From: Megamerina dolium
Lineage: Eukaryota; Arthropoda; Insecta; Diptera; Megamerinidae
DNA: 64,000 nt
Assembly (NCBI GenBank): GCA_963854835.1
Contig: OY978526.1
Span: 77,534,418 to 77,598,417 of the forward strand
Reading direction: 5' to 3'
Under the pieces are notes generated by a model that saw only the letters and a program-made list of their open reading frames with translations, was not told the origin of the DNA and searched no databases. Position 1 is the stretch's first letter. Each line of letters begins with the position of its first letter. Made by a program: the position numbers and the translations under genes. This document shows, piece by piece, positions 55,734-64,000 of this stretch.

Positions 55734-58695
55734 ATTCAACCATGTAGTTCAAGTGGAAGGACATACATAGTTTATTTTTAAACTGAAATCCGCGAATAAA
55801 CTATTCAAAAATTTATCTTCTAACATTTGATATCATTATGTCAAAGACAGAAATTTATCAAAACTGTGTACTTTACAATTATTTGTAATTTGTTTCGTTT
55901 ATTCTCAATTTTATGACTGTTAAAAAGTATTTAGTTATGGCTGATGTGCAAATCAATATTCGCTGTCATTAGTGATTTCAATCGATAAATAAACACATGA
56001 GAGTGAATCAATCACTCGAAATCACTCATTGAATAGTTCGAGCATTCCATTTTGTACAGGTCTACTCTAAACGTACTTTGCATATTTTTATGTTCTATAT
56101 TTTTCCAATGGTGTCGTTTCTATATGTTCAATCTAATTCCTATATGATAAAATTATAACAAAGTTATCGGGATTTGCAAATAATCCTAGATTATGGTGGT
56201 AGTAATTTTATATGGGAAATCTGCTTGTTTGAAACTAGATTTGAGTGATAATATCAAATGTCATAAACGACAATCAACAAAGTCAATGGAAAAGTAGCCG
56301 TGAAAAAATTTATTTCTTTATATTGAATTATTTCGTTTTCATCTGACATGACGAAATTTATGTTTCGTTACTACAAAAGTGAAACTGTAGTATAAACGGC
56401 TTCTTGCGAAAATTGATTTTTCGGAGATAATGATCGAAAATCAAAAGTCTCTTGCAGACATAGCATGGCCAATAAAGATTTAAATAAATTCATATAAATG
56501 AAATACAACTCTGCACGCTGGGTACTCCAATGGTTTCATAATACTTCCGAATCTCCAACGAACACATTATTTAGTTTAATCGTTTGCAAAGGATAAGGGG
56601 AACAAATTATGAGTTTTTGTTTCATATAAAAACATCCGTACCATTCATTAGCCAATTCTGCATGCATATCGTCAACATCATTTTTTATGGATATACACGA
56701 TTACACATTTGTATCAAATATCAATTGTTTTTTTTCTAAGAAATTAAAAAAAAAATTCATATATATAAAAAACTCGGGGAAATAATTTAAGATATTCTCT
56801 TCATATTATTATAGATTATAATCACTTTTCTGTGTGTCTTTTTTCTTAACCTTTGTGCAAACATAATTTATTTTTTTGGTGAACATTTTAACATTTTTTT
56901 TTTTTTTTGGTTTTTCTTTTTTGTGGAAATTTGCTTTACCATTTTCTTCTAATATATGTATATATATTTATGTATTTGTTTGCTTTTGCATTATATTAGA
57001 ATACAATTTCTTTTAAGTGTTAAAAATTGTTATTTCATGCTTTTGTAAATTTTTTAATTAATAAAACTTTCTTTTTTTCGTTTGCATATAATTTATTTTT
57101 ACTTTTAATGTTAGTTTTTGTTTGTCTTTTAAAAAATATTGCGAAACTTTTTGGAGGCTTCATCCCTGAGTTACTTAATTTCTTTGTTTATGTTGTTTTT
57201 GTTGTTGTTGTGTTTGTTCTTCTTCTTCTTTTTGTTGTTGTTGTTGCATTTTTGTCCGTTTTTGTTCTCGTTTTATGTAATTTTTTAGTTTATATAAAAT
57301 TTATTGTTTTAAATTGTATACATCATTTTTGTTCATTTATTCCTCTTCTACTTCTTCGTCAGCGACGTTTGTCATTTTTAAAATTCTATTAATGGTTAAA
57401 TTGAAATACATGTTGAAAGTTTTGTGTTTCTTATGAAAATTGAATGAGTAAAGGAATATTATTTGTTTTATTTGGAAAAATGATGTAGAATTGAAATTTT
57501 TGATTTTTTATATACAATGTTACATACACTTATGTATTTAATACATTTATTTAGATTAATATTTTTACGAACTGGTATAATTACGATGATGCTTTTTATG
57601 ATGGTGTTCTTTTTGGGTGGTGTAAATTAATCAAATAAACTATTATAAAGGAAAAGGTATGCTGAGAATTTTTTGTGTTGTTTCCTTCAATTAATGTTCA
57701 AGCATTACCATAAAAATTCTGCTTCATATTAAATTTCGAATGAAAGACATAGAAAAATTTCGTTCTCTGATATTAAGAACAAAATACTGAATATATTGTG
57801 TATAGTCCGTACACGCACGACGTCATCATGGCAAAATAAACGTAATAAAAATATCGTGTAAAATAAGCAACATACCAGCAACACTTGGCCGCGACCAAAA
57901 TTGTTATGAGAGAGTAATTTTAAACACAAGGGACTCAGTCAGGATTATCTGCAGTATTTTAATGAAATCGACTTTTAGCCGATGGCTACCAAGAAACAAA
58001 ATAAAGAGAAGCACATTTGTCCCAGCGACAATTGTTGCTGCTGTGAAATCGTTCTTAGGGAATTTCCCAACGAGTGCATTGTATATTTATTTCTGCTTAT
58101 TTTCTTCTCTATTTTTTAAGTTCTTTGCTTTGAATTGAATCAATACAATATTTAGGTATTTACATACGAATCCATTGCCATTTATGAAATGACATTTGTT
58201 TACAGTGGTGGCTATTAATGTAGTCCTGATTTATTTCAAGCGGTTTGTAAGTAATGCATGCTTTTTTTGTTGTTTTTATATGTATTTATTATGGTGAGTA
58301 AAGTATGATTTGTTGAAGATTATGATTATGCAAATGAATCTAATTACTTGTATGTTTGTTATATAAATGTTTTGGCTGGTACATAAATTTATTACTAATT
58401 TTGTAATCTTTTTGTTTGTATTTTATGAAGATTTGTACTTTTTGCAAGTAAGTTTTCTTTAACTATGTCGATTATTATTGTTATTGTTGTTGTTATGTTA
58501 TTACCAGAGCTATGTATTTATTATTTATATATGTTTGTATGTATTGTATATTAATATAAATGTTATACCTATATATTTTATTTATTTATTTATTTTTAAA
58601 TGAACGTCTTTATGTGAGTGTATTTTTATTTCATATATTAGAGTATTTACTTGTTTCATTCATTGTGAAAAATGCATGAGTATTGCATTGGTTAT

Positions 58696-58800
<105 letters not shown>

Positions 58801-61800
58801 ACATTTAGAATACAGTTATTATTAATTTATTTGTTAAACTCTTTTGATGTACAAATACCTATATGTAGTGTATTACCACTGTGCACAAACGGAGAAAAGA
58901 GAAAAGTACAAGGTGTATCGTATACAGATTTTTGCGTAACGTATGCCAAAATATATATTATTTAAATTAAAATTAAATGAAGTGATATTGATAAATGATA
59001 ATAATAATTGGTAATTTTAATATATTTTATGTACAATATTTATTTTATATCTGTACATACATAGTACATTCTTATATATTATATGATTGATTTTTATGAC
59101 AAAAATAAAACCATCAAAAATTGAAAGTAATAAAATTAAAGTTAGTACTAATAGTTTATACTATTTTTGTTTTAAGTTTAGTACATTTATCATTTATCTG
59201 GTTGAAATTTAATTCAGTAAGCATTTCAGTTGTATGATATACGAGTATGATGAATGATGTAATTATGTACGAGTATGATGAATTTGTATTTCAATAATAA
59301 TTATTAATTTTAACCTGCTAAATCGTTTTATTTGTTTGTTGTTGATGTAGTTGTTGTTGTTGTTCGTTAATTGTTATCCTTTTTTTTATTTTTTGGTTAT
59401 GTGTTTGTATTTCTTTGTCAAATGCTTAGAAATTTGAACAGTATTTTGCGTCACTTCATCAAGTGTTTGAACTTTTCATTTTTGTTTGGTAATACCATAG
59501 AAAAATAGTTATTAATTATTTTTGCTATTTTTGTTTGTTTTTTGTTTTGGCTTAAAAATATTAATGCTTATTTCTCCATATCATATTTTACAAGATGAAG
59601 TAAATTGACCGTTTCTTTCAGCACGGTAACATTTGAGTAATACGTCAAACGACTAAATGAATCATTTGTTATTTTGTTGATCTATTATTGCTTAGATGCG
59701 TTTGATGATATTTTGATGTGGAACTCAAGTGTCATCGTACTTCCTCTATCTCTCTCAAGTTGCTCTATTTTATTCGAGATTATTTTTGCATACTATTGCT
59801 AAACTCTTTCTCAAGAGGAGAGAGAAGAAAAAATACGTCAATATATTATTGCATTTTGTATTTGTATTGCATTTGCGCATTTGTATATAGGTATGAATGT
59901 AAGTAGTAAGTCAATTTAATTATGGCAATTAATTATTGTTGTCATTGTATTTTGTATATACGTGTGGTATTTCTTTTTGCAATTTTTGTAATTTTTATTT
60001 TGCATTTTAACATATTATACATACAGTTCTATTTGTAAGCATTAATTATGTTTATGTGCTTTTTTTCTTCTTGCATTTATCTTATTCTACAGAGATCAGT
60101 TTATTTGTATATGTATGATTATTTATGCAGTTGCAAACAAAACATGACAAGAACAATATAAAAATAATAATAAAAAAACAATAATTAATTTAATTAAAAT
60201 TACTTAATGCTTTTAAGTCGCCATCATCTGATTCATGTTTACAACACATACAAATTGTATGCTTTTAAAACAAATATCCATACATACATTCTATCATCAA
60301 ATTGATAATACAGCGGCATAAACTAGTTTCTACATACTTCTGTATGCATGCATTTGCTTCATGTATCAATCAAATTTAATCGTGTAGTGACCGCTAATGT
60401 AATCTTTCAATTCAGGATAGTTGGCAATACTGCATTCATACAATTTCCTATTCATTGTTCGCCATTTTATATCGGTTATAATTTGAGTTGCTTGTTCTTT
60501 ATTAAAAATATCACTATAAAATTTTTTTACACCTATTTGTGTTCACAATGATTATGAAACAAGGTACAATATAGAAGGTGTATGCTGATATTTATAAATT
60601 TAGACGTATAAAACCATGTGTCTGCGTATTATTTCGAACTAATGAAAGAAGCCACTCCAGCGAATAGCGAATCAGTTAGAGTAATAATAGTCAAGTAAGT
60701 TAATTAATTTTCAATATTAGCAAGTATTCATACCTACAAATTGCCTGTGTAATAGTGGAAAATTTCCATTGTATAGTATGCATAATGATATTAGAAAACT
60801 ACTATAGTAAACCTTTCAAAGCATTTAATCATGTTGCAATTAAAATGTTCTTTCTTTACCATAGGCCATCTTCATTTTATTCATTTTAATTTATGATCTT
60901 GTAAAATTAAAGATTTTATTTTAATTCAAAGTTATTTGTAAAAAGACGAAAATAGTGTTACTTAGCTGTCTATAGTAAGAGGGGTTTTTATGTAGAATAT
61001 TTTAAACCATTAGTTATACACTATGATCGTTTTAAAAATTGAAATTTTCCATGAATATCAGCTTTAGTGTACGTATGTTTATACATTTTGAAAGCATTCC
61101 CCTTCCTTTTGTTCTATAAAATATGAAATAAAATGAACTAAGAAAAGAAATTGATTGTATAAATAACGTACAAACGCACCGCGTCAACATTTTTGAACGT
61201 TACTGTGTTTTCAGTTATTTCAAATGATTTCTTTATTGTATTTGTTAAGGAAATCATATCATATTTGAGTATAGGAGCAAATGAAAAACGACAATTGTGA
61301 TGAATATGAGTCATATGTCTTTTTATGTATGTATGTAAGTCTGGTTTGGTTGGAAGTATGTATGTTGTTGGAGTATTTGTGGAAAGAGTCATTTTTGTAG
61401 TCGATTTATCATTATTATTATTGCAGAATAATATAATGGTGATTTTTGTTGGTATTTACTAAATGCATAAAAAAAAAAAATAGGAATATAAATAAATATT
61501 TAAATAAAAAATATACACATTTGTAAAAAGTACAAAGTGAAAGTGACTAGTTTAAACCATATTAAGTATAGATACATAGGTACATACATAACTTATGTAA
61601 GTATATGCTTATGTATGTATAGTATTGTTTAGGTATTAAGTATGTAAGTAATAAGTTTTCAATTATAATAGTTATTTATGCTCTTATATTTAATTTATGC
61701 TTACATTAACTAAATTCAATTAAAATTTTTACCTTTTTATTTATTGTAGATTAATAAAAATATGTATATTTTATAGTATAAAATCAAAAATGGATAATAA

Positions 61801-62564
61801 AATTAAAAATAAATAAAAATAAATTGCACATTAATTTCATGTATAGAGTAAAAAACAAAATTTTTAATATTATACATGCACAGACATGTTGTTGTTGTTC
61901 TATCTTTATGTATTGTTTTCTCTCCAATATATTTTTTTTATAACTATAATTTTTTTCATACTTTTTTTATATCATCGCTTTTTTGTATTCATTATATATA
62001 GAGTATTACAATAGTATATTTATTGGTTTAATAGAAAAGATCACAGATCCTCAAAACTCATAAGTATGAAAATATAACAAAAACATTACAAATAAAAAAC
62101 AAACAAAAATTAAATAGAATAAAATTAATTAATTTTTAGTGTTTATTAGAAATACAAGTATATTTTATTTTCATTTGTAATTTTTATTATTGGTTATTAT
62201 TTCTTATTTTATAATTGTTATTTATTTTATATATTTACTTGCTTCGTGTCTTTTTTGTATTCTTTTTGTCTTTAGTTTTGTACATTTCAATTGCTATAAA
62301 TTGTTGTTGTTCTCTATGTTGTTGGTTTTTGTTGTCGCTTTTATACAAACAACGACAAAATTCAGCAACCACTCACTATTGCATGTACAATAATGTAATG
62401 AGTTCAACAATAACAACAACAACTAGTACCAAATACAACTACTACTTATACTATTTAAAGGTAAACACCGAATACAGCTAAACTCGCTAGGCTATAATAT
62501 GAACGTTTTGAAAGTCAAATAAAAATATGCTTATTGCGTAGCTGTCAAATTACCTTATTTATGT

Positions 62565-63180
62565 GCTCGAAGATGCAGACGAAGAGAAAGACCCAACTTG
62601 CATTGTAAGGATCAAGTATTGGAGAACCTGCTGGAAGAAGCGCTTGGAATTTCTAATAAAATTTTTAAATTAATTTTCTTTTTAATTATAAAAATTTTCC
62701 AAGGTTGGAATCAACGAATATACGACCATGAAAGTCATATGTTGTAAACGACTAACCTTGTTAAACGATTGCAGAGGACCCTTCGTAGTAACAGCTCGTT
62801 AACACAATGTTACCTTGGTCTATGTCCCGAGGCTTCGAAAGTAAAGCATCGGCAATGAAGTGGCGAATGAACTTGCTCGACCGGGATCTGTGATGCAGGA
62901 ATCTTAGACTGTACTCATATTTAGACCTCTGAGGGTCAAGAGGGAAGATGGAAACGCATAGTGGGATGCAAGATCAGCATAGTGCTATGGCCAAACTACT
63001 TGGGGAAGAAATCAGAGCAATTAATAATTAAAAATCGGTCAAACGGTGATTTGTCTGCGATTGGTGTGAGTGCACTGGAAAAGCCAATCTCGATAGCCTT
63101 GAAGAACTGTCCCGGATAAATGTGAATTACCTATTGAGCTACTTAAACCAAACGAAATGGATATGAATCATTTAGATACA
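62565..63180 (+). pseudogene. Non-LTR retrotransposon RT/RNase H remnants
   Basis: Two pieces on the plus strand. Near 62578-62650 the reading RRRERPNLHCKDQVLENL...EALGIS matches the RGRPRLRWxDQVxEDL block at a LINE end. From 62800 the reading VTLVYVPRLRK-stop-SIGNEVANELARPGSV matches WVPGHxGIxGNExADELARxGS of RNase H, and SLEELSRINVNYLLSYLNQT near 63097-63155 matches the end of such an ORF. These are probably two different elements lying side by side. Confidence 0.6.
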
Positions 63181-63940
63181 GAGTAGACGCAACCAAAATA
63201 CAAGCGAGTGGTTATAAAATGGCGCTTGTTTTCAAACTTGTTTTTAGGAAATAATGGATTTATGCACTTTGGCATATCGAATAGAAAGTAACTAACGTAT
63301 TTACAATGGGCCATTTCCCTAAGTCGCTACTATCGACATTCTTAATAGCAGAACGGAGTAGAAATGGAATAGTAGTAGTTGTTGCTGTTTTTTTTTGTTC
63401 AATTCACAATATTGTGCGTAGTTGAATTTAATTTTTCTTCGTTTTTTGTTTGTTTTTTTTTTGTATCGATTAAAATGTGCAATAATCAAAATATGTATGT
63501 AGATGGAATGAGACGAGAGGAAACGAAACAAAAAGGACATTATAAAAAAAATATATATATATAATGGATGACTTCGAATTTCACACTACCGCAATAGGCG
63601 AAATGAGAATGCATCATTCAATTCCAAAATGTTAATTTGTTAAAACAAATCATTCGTTTGCTCTCGTCTAAATTCATCAAAATTCAAGTCAAGCATCTAT
63701 TACAACATTTACCTTAATTTTAATGTAAGAACAAAGTGTAATATTAAAAAAAAAACACAAAATGCTTTTGCTTCTTTTTCGATTTGCTGTTGTTGTTGTT
63801 GTTGTTGTTGTTGTTGGTTTTGCAATCGCGAATGATCGACTAGTGGACGCATCGCAGGACAATTGATAAACTTTGATCGAATTTCTCATCGTTTGATTGT
63901 GAAATTCGATAAAAATTTACCAAAAGTCCTTGTACGTTCC
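63181..63940. other. Flank, probable 3' UTR of a minus-strand gene; TTG microsatellite
   Basis: AT-rich sequence with (TTG)n at about 63787-63815. On the minus strand this is CAA repeats lying after the putative stop at 63941. The Thr-rich frame across it is a product of that repeat. Confidence 0.35.
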
Positions 63941-64000
63941 TCAGGAACCGTGTAACGTATTATTCTGCGCATTATTAGCACCACCAGCGGCAGCAGCATT
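63941..64000 (-). CDS. Possible C-terminal end of a minus-strand gene (partial)
   Basis: At the window edge the minus strand reads NAAAAGGANNAQNNTLHGS and TGA. The GC-rich codon use, Ala/Gly/Asn bias and abrupt change to AT-rich, CAA-repeat DNA after the stop look like the end of a fly coding exon followed by its 3' UTR. Only 19 codons are visible, so no family can be named and chance cannot be excluded. After the TGA the frame stays open for seven more codons. Confidence 0.35.
   Translation of the reverse strand, partial: NAAAAGGANNAQNNTLHGS

Noticed and set aside
57027..57392. 121-codon plus-strand frame, very hydrophobic
   Set aside because: Composition is due to T-rich and TTG/TTC repeats. 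No start context, no family, no conserved pattern.
63689..63889. Minus-strand frame with a Thr run
   Set aside because: Produced by the TTG/CAA microsatellite; it lies after a likely stop codon of the edge gene and has no motif.

Overview
The window is nuclear DNA from a dipteran insect, most likely a higher fly (Schizophora). It is AT-rich, with short consensus introns, fly-type orthologues and a dense load of decayed transposons. A tephritid-like fly is my best guess, from the repeat style and the mariner type, but this is inference only.

Four host protein genes and one tRNA gene can be supported. (1) Minus strand, 2783-3484: a single-exon DPH4/DNAJC24-type J-protein for diphthamide synthesis. 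(2) Plus strand, 8981-10297: a six-exon RAD51C-like recombinase (spn-D type) of 272 codons, with an intact tRNA-Lys(UUU) gene in its second intron, same strand. (3) Plus strand, 31517-43515: an annexin B9-type gene with four constitutive coding exons and four tandem alternative last exons. Each last exon is 18 codons including its own stop, and each rewrites the C-terminal half of annexin repeat 4 while keeping the acidic calcium ligand. (4) Minus strand, 48747-50703: the bifunctional UMP synthase (rudimentary-like), three exons, 485 codons. At the right edge, 63941-64000 may be the last 19 codons of another minus-strand gene.

The rest is mostly a transposon graveyard. A tRNA-headed SINE family occurs in at least eleven places; one copy is flanked by a perfect 13-bp target duplication, and another sits inside a dead mariner. 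DNA-transposon remnants include three mariners, two Tc1/IS630-like copies, a Harbinger fragment abutting a piggyBac remnant, and four non-coding inverted-repeat elements. One of these is a clean hAT-type element with an 8-bp target duplication. Non-LTR retrotransposon remnants (RT and RNase H) lie at 14.4-15.2, 25.6-26.3, 27.7-28.2, 40.8-41.2, 45.4-46.2, 47.5-48.0 and 62.5-63.2 kb.

Tandem repeats include a composite satellite with order A-A-A-B-A-B-A-B (29.4-31.1 kb) just upstream of the annexin start exon, a 145-bp array at 17.1-17.7 kb and a 296-bp tandem duplication at 46.6-47.2 kb. From 54 to 62.5 kb the DNA is AT-rich with microsatellites and no recognisable gene.

I see no CRISPR array, operon or bacterial-type system. 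The most interesting biology is the four-way annexin C-terminal switch and the repeat environment in and around that gene.
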